From Variovorax paradoxus EPS (lineage in GTDB: Bacteria > Pseudomonadota > Gammaproteobacteria > Burkholderiales > Burkholderiaceae_C), in the NCBI RefSeq assembly GCF_000184745.1, contig NC_014931.1, forward strand, positions 2,480,001 through 2,544,000: a stretch of 64,000 bases of DNA, written 5' to 3'. The translations under genes and the position numbers were made by a program. Positions 34,077-42,736 of this stretch are shown piece after piece (position 1 is the stretch's first letter; every line of letters begins with the position of its first letter). The notes under the pieces were generated by a model. It did not search any database and was not told where the DNA came from. It worked only from the letters and a program-made list of their open reading frames with translations.

Positions 34077-34356
34077 AAATGCCTACGGTTCACCAGGACT
34101 CCCGCAGCCCCACTTATCGGGATACGCCTATGTCTGCAACGGGCCCTGCGGCCTTCACGCCCTTTGGCTGGAGTCGGCCATAACCATCGTTCGTTGCCCA
34201 AGCGCAATGCGGCCCTAAGAGGTCGTTCATCAGGGACGTTTGATTTTCTTTCTGAAGCGCAGTTTCGGCTGCGAGGCAGCTCTCGCGGCTATCGATCAGG
34301 AGCCTTGGCTACCCGGCTACTAGCCAGCACAAACGGCTGGCTCCGGAGATCCATCG

Positions 34357-34728
34357 CTACGCCCGAGGCTGCTCCACCAACTGAAGCTCATTGCCCGCAG
34401 GATCGCGAAGCGTTGCAAGAACGCCGCCCCATTGCTGCCGCTCCGGAAGCCCGCTGAAGTCAACGCCGAGCGACGAAAGCTCCTTGTACTTCGACTGGAT
34501 GTCCGCCACGTCGAAAGACAGCCCGGTGAAACGTCCGACCAGCACCCGGTCTTCTTCCGGCGCATCGTCCTCGACACGCTCGACCACCAGGCTCATCGGT
34601 CCGGCATCGAACACGCAGAAGCCCTGCTCGCGCCCATCGGCCTTCAGTTGCAGGCCTAGTACCTCTTCATAAAAGCGGGAGGCGTCGGCAAGGTCGCGGA
34701 CAAAGATGCGTGCGGTGTGAAGCTGCAT
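34357..34728 (-). CDS. VOC-family (glyoxalase-like) protein
   Basis: A 123-residue single vicinal-oxygen-chelate domain. It has FVRDLADASRFYEEVLGLQL at the start and LRDPAGNELQLVEQP at the end with the conserved Glu, and a good ribosome-binding site (CCAGGAGAG) before the ATG. VOC proteins include lyases, dioxygenases and resistance proteins; nothing here decides between them. The preceding 34077-34356 gap holds no recognisable gene. Confidence 0.82.
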   Translation of the reverse strand: MQLHTARIFVRDLADASRFYEEVLGLQLKADGREQGFCVFDAGPMSLVVERVEDDAPEEDRVLVGRFTGLSFDVADIQSKYKELSSLGVDFSGLPERQQWGGVLATLRDPAGNELQLVEQPRA

Positions 34729-34862
34729 GGTCTCTCCTGGCAAGCGGATGGTGGTGGATGGGCTGCATGCTAGGCGCGTACTTCGCCCGCAACAAGGGGC
34801 CACGGCGCCGCGCACGAAACAGTCGAGCGGTCGATCGATGCGCGTGCGCACCACGCGGCCCG

Positions 34863-34906
34863 TGAAATTTATTGTCGTGAAAGCGCGCCCGGATACACAG
34901 GCATAC
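34863..34906 (+). promoter_or_regulatory. 44-bp shared upstream element, copy 2 (cupin)
   Basis: TGAAATTTATTGT, 11 variable bases, then GCCCGGATACACAGGCATAC, ending 74 bp before the cupin start. It matches copy 1 (31254-31297) at about 35 of 44 positions, with nearly all differences in the central 11 bases. Both copies point toward their gene. Further short matches flank it (GTCGATCG before, and GCATCG followed by AAGAATCGC after). Confidence 0.6.
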
Positions 34907-34980
34907 GGTGTGCGCGCAGAGCAGGGTGCATCGCTCCAAGAATCGCCTTCGTCATCCACTCCTCACATCGAAAGACTCCC

Positions 34981-35391
34981 ATGACGAAGACGTTCAAGTT
35001 CCAAACGATGGCCGCAATGCTGCTGCTCGCCGGCAGCACCCTGGCCTCGCATTTCGCATTCGCGCAGCAACCTCCGGGCATCGGGCGAACCCAATCGCTG
35101 AAGCACGACCTGGCCGATCCCGGCCGCGAAGCGATCCAGGTGCGCGTCGATTTCGCGCAGGGCGCTGCCTTCGGCTTTCACTCGCACCCCGGCGAAGAGA
35201 TCGCGTATGTGCTCGAAGGCACCGTGCAGTACCAGTTCGAGGGCAAGCCGCCGATCACGCTCAAGGTCGGCGATTCGCTGTTCATCCCGGCGGGTACGGT
35301 TCACTCGGCGAAGAACGTCGGCAGCGACAACGCGGCGGAACTCGCGACCTATCTGGTCGAGAAGGGGAAGCCGTTGGTCGTGAGCAAGTGA
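34981..35391 (+). CDS. Secreted cupin-domain protein
   Basis: A 136-residue protein: signal peptide (TMAAMLLLAGSTLASHFAFA) followed by one cupin barrel. Motif 1 is GFHSHPGEEIAYVLEGTVQY with metal-binding His/His/Glu; motif 2 is DSLFIPAGTVHSAKN with the fourth His. Small secreted cupins may act as metal-dependent enzymes or ligand binders. It shares a 44-bp upstream element with the exported hydrolase at 30103, which hints at joint regulation. Confidence 0.88.
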   Translation: MTKTFKFQTMAAMLLLAGSTLASHFAFAQQPPGIGRTQSLKHDLADPGREAIQVRVDFAQGAAFGFHSHPGEEIAYVLEGTVQYQFEGKPPITLKVGDSLFIPAGTVHSAKNVGSDNAAELATYLVEKGKPLVVSK

Positions 35392-35444
35392 GCCCCGGCG
35401 ACGGCGCATCCGGTGCGGGCCGGCCTCGGGTCGACAATCCCCGC

Positions 35445-36218
35445 ATGCCTCACGCCGTCTCTCTCCTTCGCGCCGCACGCCTTGCGCGCAGCGCCAAGCC
35501 CTTCCTGGCCCGCGGCGGCTTCAAGCGCGAGCGCTGCGCGGGCTGCCGGCTGCTGCCCAGCCATTGCATGTGCGCCTTGCGCCCGTCGGTGACCACGCGT
35601 GCGGGCGTGTGCCTGCTCATGGCGGACATCGAGCCGCTCAAGCCGAGCAACACGGGTTGGCTGATCGCCGATGTGGTGCCCGACACCTTCGCCTTCGGCT
35701 GGGCGCGCACCGAGACCGATCCCGCGCTGCTTGCCTTGCTGGCCGATCCGCAGTGGCAGCCCTACGTGGTGTTTCCCGGCCAATATGCCGCGCCCGAGCG
35801 CGTGGTGCACACCGTGCCGCTTTCGCTCGAATCGCTGGATGGTGCAACAGTGAAACGCCCGCTCTTCATCCTGCTGGACGGCACCTGGGGCGAGGCCCGC
35901 AAGATGTTCGGCAGAAGCCCGTACCTCGATGCGCTGCCGGTGCTGAGCCTGGAGCCCGAGCAGATATCGCAATACAAGCTGCGCCGCTCCGGGCGCGACG
36001 ACCATTTCTGCACGAGCGAAGTGGCGGCCCTGTGCATGAACCTGGCGGGCGAGCACGTCGCCGAGCAAACGCTGGAGGCCTATCTGGCCGTGTTCACGCA
36101 CCACTACCTGCGTGCGAAGAACCAGCAGCCGATCGTGTGGGATGGCGATGCGCACCAGCGGCTGCGCGAGGTGCAATGCCAGGAGCAGGCGGGCGCTACG
36201 GTTCCTGCCGTCCCATGA
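35445..36218 (+). CDS. DTW-domain protein, probable tRNA-uridine aminocarboxypropyltransferase (TapT-like)
   Basis: A 257-residue protein. N-terminal cysteines CAGCRLLPSHCMC form a likely zinc site, followed by the DTW-domain core: LMADIEPLKPSNTGWLI, VFPGQYA and LLDGTWGEARKM (the D-x-T-W signature). Family members transfer the 3-amino-3-carboxypropyl group of SAM to uridine 47 in tRNA. Its 3' end overlaps the convergent esterase gene by 23 bp. Confidence 0.88.
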   Translation: MPHAVSLLRAARLARSAKPFLARGGFKRERCAGCRLLPSHCMCALRPSVTTRAGVCLLMADIEPLKPSNTGWLIADVVPDTFAFGWARTETDPALLALLADPQWQPYVVFPGQYAAPERVVHTVPLSLESLDGATVKRPLFILLDGTWGEARKMFGRSPYLDALPVLSLEPEQISQYKLRRSGRDDHFCTSEVAALCMNLAGEHVAEQTLEAYLAVFTHHYLRAKNQQPIVWDGDAHQRLREVQCQEQAGATVPAVP

Positions 36219-36906
36219 AGAACTCGACCGCCCGCGCAACGACCCACGGCACGATGACGTGGTCGCCATCGAAGGGCTGAAGCGTCAGGTCGTGCCCGCT
36301 CTCCAGCAGCCGCCGTGCATGCGGATGCGCACTGGTCTCGATGGGCAACTGGCTATCAGCGCGGCCGTGTCCCAGAAACACGCGGGGCTTTCCGGTCTGC
36401 GTGAATGCGTTCATGAAGCCCGCCGACAAGCCGATCACATGGCTCGCCACATCACCGTTGGTCACGCCGAGCGAGAGGGCGTAGCTGCCGCCATCGGAGA
36501 AGCCTGCGAACGCGAGGCGCGCGGGGTCGATGCGAAAGTGCCCGGCCACCGTCGAGAGCGCGCCGTCGAGCCGCTCCAGGTCGGGCCCGTGTCCGCCGAC
36601 CACGATGTCCCACGTCGGGTACATCGATTGCGGCGCAAGCAGAAGAAACTTCCGCGCCCGCGCGTGCGCCACGAAATGCGGCAGCACCCGGTTGGCTTCA
36701 CCGCCTGCGCCGTGGAACATCACCAGCAGCGGCAGCGGTGCATCTAGCGGTAAGCCCTCGGGCACCACCAGCACGGCTTCGCGTGCTTCGGCGAACGCAA
36801 GGCTGTGGCGCCCCGGCGGCAGCGGCGCTGAAGCGGGCAGAGCGCCCGGCCGGAAGGCCAGGCGGCCGGTGAGCGCGCCACCGAGCAGGCTGCCGGCATC
36901 GATCAT
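36196..36906 (-). CDS. Alpha/beta hydrolase, PHB-depolymerase/phospholipase-like esterase
   Basis: A 236-residue serine hydrolase. It has LLVMFHGAGGEANRVLPHF (oxyanion), the nucleophile elbow FAGFSDGGSYALSLG, an acid in FLGHGRADSQLP and the catalytic His in FDGDHVIVPW. Its ATG overlaps the stop of the AAA ATPase gene (ATGA), so the two are translationally coupled. Coupling to an ATPase is unusual for this esterase type and may point to a joint function. Confidence 0.82.
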   Translation of the reverse strand: MIDAGSLLGGALTGRLAFRPGALPASAPLPPGRHSLAFAEAREAVLVVPEGLPLDAPLPLLVMFHGAGGEANRVLPHFVAHARARKFLLLAPQSMYPTWDIVVGGHGPDLERLDGALSTVAGHFRIDPARLAFAGFSDGGSYALSLGVTNGDVASHVIGLSAGFMNAFTQTGKPRVFLGHGRADSQLPIETSAHPHARRLLESGHDLTLQPFDGDHVIVPWVVARAVEFFMGRQEP

Positions 36907-38573
36907 TCGTCGTTCCTCGTCCGCGCGCCGGTTTGCGAAGCGCAGGCGATGCCGCGGAACACGGCGCATTGCGCGAACGCCTGCGTCGAGAGCGGAAGTT
37001 CCTTCCGGCGGCAGTACTTGCTGGTGAGCTTGAGCAGCTCCTTGATGTCGCGCCCGCTCGCACCGGCGTAGTCGGCCACCAGCCTGTCGATCACCGTGCC
37101 CGGCAGCTCCACGCCCAGTTGCGCCGACAGCGTGGACCAGAGGCGCCGCGCGTCGTCGGGGCCCGGCGGCTGGTAGTCGATGACCGCGATGCAGCGCGAC
37201 AGGATCGCCTCGTCGATGTCGCCGTCGCGGTTGGTGGTCATGAAGAGCAGGCCGCTGAAGTATTCGAGCGTGCGCAAGAACTCCGCCACGATCGCGTTGT
37301 GCTGCAGGTCGTTGTCGCGCCGGCGGATGTACACGTCGGCCTCGTCCAGCAGCAGCACGCAATCCCACCGCGCGGCACGCTGCAGGATCTTCGTGAGGCT
37401 GGCCTCGACCGAGTTGGCCGTCACGCCCAGTTGGCCCGAATGCACGCGGTACAGCGGCTTGCCGACCACCTCGGCATAAACCTCTGCCGTGAGCGTCTTG
37501 CCCAGGCCCGGCGCGCCCTTGCACAGGATGGTGGTGCCGCCCGACTTGCCGGGCACCACGTCTTCCACGAGGAAGCTGCGGTCGGCCGTGAGGATGTCGA
37601 TCAGGTCGCGATGCGCCTGCGGCAGCACCAGCCGCTCGCGCAGTTGGGGTTGATATGTGTAGGCCTGCACATGCTGCGCATGAACCCAGACGTTGCGGTG
37701 CCAGTCCAAATGAAACAGATGCAGATAGCAGTGCTGCGGAATGCGGTCGAAGCCGCTGGCGACGCCGCTCTCGCGCCAGTAGTGCGCGTCGGCGGCCGGG
37801 TCGAAGCGGCGCCGCAGCAGCTCTTCGTCGTTCACGCAGCGCACGGTCGCGCCTTCGGGCATCCGGTGGCACGACATGCCGGCCCGCGGGCCTTCGCCGG
37901 CCGTCCAGACGCAGCCGTCGACGCTGAACTGGGCGCCGAACTGCGGCTGCAGCCGCGTGAAGCATGCGAGCTGCTTGTCGTACTCGCGCTTGAACTCGGC
38001 GCACTCCTTGTGAAAGCCGTGGTCGGCGAAGAGGCCGGCCAGCGTGCGGCCGGGCAGGTCTTCCGCGTAGAAGCTCAGGCCCCAAGTCATGCCCGAGAAG
38101 CGCAGCCGCGGCTCGGTGGGCGGCTCGCGGCCGGCCGCCTGCAGCGTGTTGGCCAAGAGGCCCACCAGCACATAGGCCTCGCCGTCCGTGGGCTTCACCA
38201 GGCGCACCGTGTGCACCAGCCAGGGAAGCAGCGCGCCGTCCTTGCCGCGCTGATAGAGCCAGCCGTCGATGAGGTCGCGGCGCAGCCATTCGATCAGCGC
38301 CGGCACCATCAGCTCCAGGCTCGGAATGGGCCGGGCGAGCGGTTCGCCGTTGAGGTTGTCCAGCGCGAGCAGCTGGAACACCAGGTCGCGCGCACCGGCG
38401 GCCATGCCGAGTTGGAAGAGCAGGTTGAGCGAGTGGCCGTCGAAATGCTGGCTGGACACGATGCGCACGCCGCTGCCGGCGCCATACCCACCCAACTGCA
38501 AGCCAAGCGGCGACTGCGCGCCGACCTGACCCTGCAGTACAGCGGCCAGCATTTCCGGTATCTCGAGTTCCAC
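36903..38573 (-). CDS. AAA+ ATPase with an uncharacterised N-terminal region
   Basis: A 556-residue protein starting at a GTG with GAGGAGA close upstream. The first 340 or so residues match no domain I recognise (segments such as LNLLFQLGMAAGARDLVFQL and WGLSFYAEDLPGRTLAGLF). The AAA domain follows: Walker A GAPGLGKT (about 353-360), Walker B VLLLDEAD (about 405-412), sensor 1 MTTNRD, an arginine-rich SRC segment and a C-terminal lid. It resembles the BCS1/FtsH-like group of AAA proteins. It overlaps the downstream esterase gene (ATGA). An FNR-type palindrome lies 51 bp upstream, suggesting oxygen- or nitrosative-stress control. Confidence 0.85.
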   Translation of the reverse strand: MELEIPEMLAAVLQGQVGAQSPLGLQLGGYGAGSGVRIVSSQHFDGHSLNLLFQLGMAAGARDLVFQLLALDNLNGEPLARPIPSLELMVPALIEWLRRDLIDGWLYQRGKDGALLPWLVHTVRLVKPTDGEAYVLVGLLANTLQAAGREPPTEPRLRFSGMTWGLSFYAEDLPGRTLAGLFADHGFHKECAEFKREYDKQLACFTRLQPQFGAQFSVDGCVWTAGEGPRAGMSCHRMPEGATVRCVNDEELLRRRFDPAADAHYWRESGVASGFDRIPQHCYLHLFHLDWHRNVWVHAQHVQAYTYQPQLRERLVLPQAHRDLIDILTADRSFLVEDVVPGKSGGTTILCKGAPGLGKTLTAEVYAEVVGKPLYRVHSGQLGVTANSVEASLTKILQRAARWDCVLLLDEADVYIRRRDNDLQHNAIVAEFLRTLEYFSGLLFMTTNRDGDIDEAILSRCIAVIDYQPPGPDDARRLWSTLSAQLGVELPGTVIDRLVADYAGASGRDIKELLKLTSKYCRRKELPLSTQAFAQCAVFRGIACASQTGARTRNDE

Positions 38574-38623
38574 GGTGTCTCCTCGTGTTGCCTTCGATGC
38601 TAGCCAGCGGGGAGGGGACGGCG

Positions 38624-38639
38624 CTTGACCTGGGTCAAG
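38624..38639. promoter_or_regulatory. CRP/FNR-family type binding palindrome
   Basis: CTTGACCTGGGTCAAG is an exact palindrome (7-bp arms, 2-bp centre). It contains TTGAC-N4-GTCAA, close to the FNR/ANR consensus TTGAT-N4-ATCAA. It is centred about 58 bp before the AAA ATPase start. The rest of the 354-bp gap to 38927 shows no convincing gene. Confidence 0.45.
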
Positions 38640-38927
38640 ACTGGGGGAGACTTTCGCTTCGGCCTGAAGGCCGAGGCCGACGGCAGCCGCAGCATTCGCA
38701 AGCATGCTCACCGTCGATGGCTCGCCCAACCGGGAGCCCAAAGCGTCTACTATTCGGCCCGGCGCCGGTCGCACTTTCGAGTGCATTTGGCGCGCGATTC
38801 GCATGAAGCTAACCGAGTCACAGCATTCGATTTTGGGGCGAATCGGATCTGTCGTTCAACCCTGTTGCCGAAGTCGTCGTCTGGGCGGAATCCGGGCGAT
38901 CAGTCAAGAAATCGAGGTCCTGACGTC

Positions 38928-39287
38928 ATGCCATATTCGATGATGGTTCTTGTCCCTCCTGTTCCAGATGACGACGCCGAAGCGATCGACTGGATTTTCG
39001 AACTCGACGAGTCGCTTGCAGCTCGGCCCCAGCCGCTCGATCAACGACTGAAGGACCTGGTTGCTGCGTTGGTGCGCATCTATCCCGAACCAAGGGATCT
39101 GCCCGATGAACGAGCAGACGAATGCGTTTGGGCGGAGTCTCCACTTGAGGGCAACGGCCACGGGAAGCTGCTTCACTTCGCACTTTCCGGACGGCATGAC
39201 ATCGATCCGCTGATTGCGCACATCGTGGAAGCCGCAAACAGCCGTGGCCTCATTGCTTTTGATGGCGAGACGCTGCATCGTCCTTGA
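38928..39287 (+). CDS. Hypothetical protein, 119 residues
   Basis: The frame MPYSMMVLVPPVPDDDAEAI runs to a DGETLHRP C-terminus. It is acidic, with no signal or membrane segment, and contains DWIFELDESLAARPQPLDQR and FALSGRHDIDPLIAHIVEAA. The fold looks like a small cytoplasmic alpha/beta protein of the type often found as effector-immunity or contact-dependent orphans, but no family is recognised. Lower GC than the core genes. Confidence 0.55.
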   Translation: MPYSMMVLVPPVPDDDAEAIDWIFELDESLAARPQPLDQRLKDLVAALVRIYPEPRDLPDERADECVWAESPLEGNGHGKLLHFALSGRHDIDPLIAHIVEAANSRGLIAFDGETLHRP

Positions 39288-39327
39288 AGAACCAGCCTAT
39301 TGAGTGGCTTCAATCCGCCTCATCAAG

Positions 39328-39846
39328 ATGTTCTCGTTCCGCCGCCGTCCTCCGATCAAGCTTCACCTCGGCGTGGTGCGCGTGGTGCCGCGTCGGGATG
39401 TGTGGCGCCACTTGGAAGCGGGGCTGCGGCAAGGCAAGGAACTGCGTCCGAGCCTTCTCGCCGTCCTCGGTGAATCGTTCGGGTATGCGGACGCGGCCGG
39501 TGTCGCAAACCCGGGCAATGGCGATGTGTGTGTGGACATCGCCGTTGAAAGTCACTCCCGCGGCGGCTTTACCGACTTCGCCCTTGATTTCGCCGCGCTG
39601 CCGCTGGGCTGGAGACCGAAGATTTGTCTTTGCGCACGGCTCTACGACATTCAAGACGGCAAGCAAAGAATGGTGGCCCGGGTCGTGGAGCGAATGGGGT
39701 GGGGCGAGTACCTTGTATCTCTCGCAAACTGGAGGGTGCTCATGGGCCTCGCGGACCCAGCCAGCGATGAGCGATTCGCGAAGATTCTTCTTCTCGCCGG
39801 GCAACGGTTGAAGAGAAAAATCGAAGCTTCGATTTCATCGGCCTGA
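39328..39846 (+). CDS. Hypothetical protein, about 172 residues
   Basis: Starts at MFSFRRRPPIKLHLG; a GTG at 39304 in the same frame is an alternative start, and neither has a clear ribosome-binding site. Contents include AGLRQGKELRPSLLAVLGES and NWRVLMGLADPASDERFAK. No signal or membrane segment. Function unknown. It lies in the lower-GC stretch of hypothetical genes before the insertion sequences. Confidence 0.5.
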   Translation: MFSFRRRPPIKLHLGVVRVVPRRDVWRHLEAGLRQGKELRPSLLAVLGESFGYADAAGVANPGNGDVCVDIAVESHSRGGFTDFALDFAALPLGWRPKICLCARLYDIQDGKQRMVARVVERMGWGEYLVSLANWRVLMGLADPASDERFAKILLLAGQRLKRKIEASISSA

Positions 39847-39952
39847 ACCAACCCTTTTCGAGGCAACTCATCTCCCGGAGCAGACATCTTGAGCATCATC
39901 TCGACTTTGAAGTCTTTGCTGTGGGGCGAAGTGAGCATGAAAGGAGTTTTCA

Positions 39953-40453
39953 TTGAGAAGAATTCACTTCACTGAGGCCAGGGCGGTCGGATCACATCCC
40001 TCCTCTCGATTTGCGCTCGGAGCGATATTCGCAGGCGCGTTGCTTGTCGCTGGTGCGGATGTTCAGTCGCAACCTGCTGACGTATCGGGCGCCGACACGC
40101 AGAAGAGGACAACAGTCATCGGCTATCCGAGCGTCGCTGAGGCAATGCGGGTACTCGAGGAGACGCCGGGCTCTTCGGTAACGGTCACCGAGCCGGACAG
40201 GTGGACCATCATCAGTGAGCCGGGGCCTACCTATACGCAATGGTCATTTACACCCGCGGGCCACTACGCACATCCGGCTGTGGTCCGGCGTGGAATCAAG
40301 ATCGCCGGGAGCGGCGGTGTTTTCATAGAAACAACTGCCTTGTGCGAGGCACAGAAATTGTCCTGCGACAAGTTGCTGGACGAGTTTCGGCAAATGAACG
40401 CACGCGCCAAGCAAGCCGTTCAGGAGCGTTTGCAGAACCCCGCGCCGCGTTGA
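39953..40453 (+). CDS. Hypothetical secreted protein, 166 residues
   Basis: Probably starts at TTG 39953, since AAGGAG lies 7 bp upstream (39940-39945). A signal-like segment (FALGAIFAGALLVAGADVQS) is followed by a small domain with EAMRVLEETPGSSVTVTEPD and YTQWSFTPAGHYAHPAVVRR and two cysteines (CEAQKLSC) that could form a disulfide. This resembles small periplasmic proteins carried with toxin/immunity loci, but no family is recognised. Confidence 0.6.
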   Translation: MRRIHFTEARAVGSHPSSRFALGAIFAGALLVAGADVQSQPADVSGADTQKRTTVIGYPSVAEAMRVLEETPGSSVTVTEPDRWTIISEPGPTYTQWSFTPAGHYAHPAVVRRGIKIAGSGGVFIETTALCEAQKLSCDKLLDEFRQMNARAKQAVQERLQNPAPR

Positions 40454-40627
40454 TGCGTTTGCATACATGCGACGTAGCCATGCCTGACGCTCATCGGGTG
40501 TCTCCGATTCACTCCGTCAAGTCAAATGCATGACCAATGAAGCCAACCATCTACAGGCCGCTGGTGGCTTCGCGTTTCGCATCTACATGGTGTGTGTACC
40601 CCGAAGCACAATGTTTTGAAGCCGCAT

Positions 40628-41026
40628 ATGAAGACATACAAGGAAGCTCGCGGGCATCGAGAGGATTTCACCGTGAAGTACCGTCTCTATTCGCCTTCCG
40701 AGGACGGCCGAAAAATCACGTTCCAGCATCTGCGCTGCGACTTCATGTACGAAAGCGATGACCCGATGAAAGGCGACCTCTTCATGATTCATCCAGAGTT
40801 TCTCGACGAACGCGGTGAACCGATCGAGGAGGGCGTTGCCGTTCCTCTGGAAGGAAGGGCCACCATGTGGATCTTGAATCCCGAGATGCGAATGTCTGTG
40901 CATGGATCTCGCGCCAGGGTTGGCGTGCGCGGACATTTCATGGAGGGGGCGAGAAAGATCGGTGATGTGGAGATCGAGCGGATCGTTGGGCTTCACGACA
41001 ACGCGATCCCTCGTCCATCTGCGTAG
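40628..41026 (+). CDS. Hypothetical protein, 132 residues
   Basis: The frame starts MKTYKEARGHREDFTVKYRL and is rich in charged residues; an upstream GTG at 40592 in the same frame is possible. Internal segments include FQHLRCDFMYESDDPMKGDL, HPEFLDERGEPIEEGVAVPL and IGDVEIERIVGLHDNA. The pattern suggests a soluble beta-rich protein. No family recognised. It ends 57 bp before the left end of the insertion-sequence block. Confidence 0.55.
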   Translation: MKTYKEARGHREDFTVKYRLYSPSEDGRKITFQHLRCDFMYESDDPMKGDLFMIHPEFLDERGEPIEEGVAVPLEGRATMWILNPEMRMSVHGSRARVGVRGHFMEGARKIGDVEIERIVGLHDNAIPRPSA

Positions 41027-41142
41027 GGCTGCGCTCGGCCACAAGACATCGCCCACCAACTTTGTAGGAATCTAAAAATGAGCTGGCCCCTTGAATGACA
41101 GGACACGGTCTATCGCTTATCTTTAAAGATAGGAGTAGGACT

Positions 41143-41535
41143 GTGAGTACGACTAGGAATACGGATACCGTCGAAGTGATCATGAGGGACCAGCGCCGCA
41201 GGCGCTGGTCCCTTGCAGAGAAGGCCGCGCTGGTTCGTCGAAGCTACGAACCTGGCATGAGCGTGTCGCTCGTCGCACGTCAGGAAGGCGTTGCCGCCAG
41301 CCTGCTGTTCCAGTGGCGCAAGCTGGAGCGGCAAGGGGCGCTGACGGCTGTATCGGCGGGCGAGGCTGTGGTGCCGGCTTCGGAACTGGCAGCCGCTCGT
41401 GCCGAGATCGCCAAGCTACAGCGCGTGCTTGGCAAGAAGACGCTGGAGAACGAGATCCTCAAGGAAGCTGTGGAGTACGCCGCGGAAAAAAAATGGATTG
41501 CGCGCTCGCCCTTGCTGGACGGGGACGGCCAGTGA
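41143..41535 (+). CDS. IS2-like transposase OrfA
   Basis: A 130-residue HTH protein starting at GTG behind AGGAGTAGGA. It has [20 protein letters not shown] (helix-turn-helix), [13 protein letters not shown] and a leucine-zipper-like tail [20 protein letters not shown]. The A8 run at 41486-41493, in frame as GAA AAA AAA TGG, is a typical -1 frameshift site for making the OrfAB fusion. Confidence 0.88.
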   Translation: MSTTRNTDTVEVIMRDQRRRRWSLAEKAALVRRSYEPGMSVSLVARQEGVAASLLFQWRKLERQGALTAVSAGEAVVPASELAAARAEIAKLQRVLGKKTLENEILKEAVEYAAEKKWIARSPLLDGDGQ

Positions 41536-42358
41536 AGGCCGTCTGCCAGGCCCTTGGGTTGGCGCGCTCGAACATTCATCGCTTGCAAGCTCGCCCCGAG
41601 TCCTGGATCGACGCCCGGACACGACGCACGGCGCCTGCAAGCGACGTGGCCTTGCTCGACGAGATCAAGGCCCAGATCACCGAGTTGCCGACCTATGGCT
41701 ACCGGCGTGCCTGCGCGTTGGTGAACCGGCATCGAGCCACCACCGGTGCGACGCGAGTGAACGCCAAGCGCATCTACCGCGTGATGGCGGCTCATGCATT
41801 GCTGCTACCGAAGGCGCCGAGACGGCGCCAGTCCAGCCGGCCCCATGAGGGCAAGGTGGCCGTCGCGCACAGCGACATGCGCTGGTGCTCGGACGGCTTC
41901 GAGATCAAGTGTGATTTGGGGGCAGACCGTGACCGCGACCTTCACCAAGGACTGCTGCGACCGTGAGATCCTGGCCTATCGGCATGGGAGGGCAAAGGGC
42001 TGCCGGGCGAGCCGGTGCGCGAAATGCTCATCGAGGCCGTGGAGAAGCGCTTCGGCGGCGTCGAGGGTGTTCCCAGTACCCACGTCTTGGAGTTCCTCTC
42101 GGACAACGGGGGCGCCTACATCGCTGCCGAGACCCGGCAGATCGCTCGACAACTGGGCCTGAGCCCAGTCAACACGCCCGTGTGCAGCCCCCAGAGCAAC
42201 GGCATCGCCGAGAGCTTCGTGAACACGTTCAAGCGCGACTACGTCAGCCGCATGGACCTTGCCGATGCGAGAACGGTGATGGCGCAGATGGCCGCAGCCT
42301 TCGAGCACTTCAATGAGGTGCATCCGCACTCGGCATTGAAGATGAAATCACCCAGGGA

Positions 42359-42362
42359 GTTC
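42359..42362. repeat. 4-bp target-site duplication (GTTC), left copy
   Basis: GTTC at 42359-42362 is repeated at 43684-43687, directly outside the inverted repeats of the nested element, as expected for IS3-family transposition (3-4 bp). Confidence 0.75.
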
Positions 42363-42412
42363 TGAATCGCCCCGGCTTTTGTGGAGGCTCAACACTCTGA
42401 GAGGATTGAGCC

Positions 42413-42736
42413 ATGAAGAAGTCGAACAAGTTTTCACCCGAGGTGCGTGAGCGCGCGGTGAGGATGGTGCAGGAGCACCGCGGGGAGTACCCGTCGCTGT
42501 GGGCGGCAGTCGAGTCGATCGCACCGAAGATCGGCTGTGTGCCGCAGACGCTGAACGAATGGGTCAAGCGCGACGAGGTCGACAACGGCGTTCGAGAAGG
42601 CGTGACGACCAGCGAGGCCCAGCGGATGAAGGAGCTCGAACGCGAGGTCAAGGAGCTGCGCCGAGCCAACGAGATCCTGAAGCTGGCGAGCGCGTTTTTC
42701 GCCCAGGCGGAGCTCGACCGCCGGCTGAAGTCCTGA
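42413..42736 (+). CDS. IS3-family transposase OrfA
   Basis: A 107-residue HTH protein: [37 protein letters not shown] and a coiled-coil end [20 protein letters not shown], followed by [13 protein letters not shown], which is shared by IS3-subgroup elements. The stop lies where orfB is already open in the -1 frame. Confidence 0.92.
   Translation: MKKSNKFSPEVRERAVRMVQEHRGEYPSLWAAVESIAPKIGCVPQTLNEWVKRDEVDNGVREGVTTSEAQRMKELEREVKELRRANEILKLASAFFAQAELDRRLKS

Noticed and set aside
34077..34356. A 97-codon frame starting at 34164
   Set aside because: Arg/Ser-rich, no ribosome-binding site, no motif, and it overlaps the VOC gene antisense.
38704..38943. Possible remnant of a nucleotidyltransferase-like gene upstream of the 119-residue hypothetical gene
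   Set aside because: One frame reads MKLTESQHSILGRIGS and another has FNPVAEVVVWAESG, loosely like the start of a Pol-beta-type domain, but no GS-x10-DxD core follows in any frame.
39889..39975. A 28-codon frame between two hypothetical genes
   Set aside because: Too short, with no good ribosome-binding site of its own; it overlaps the preferred TTG start of the next gene.
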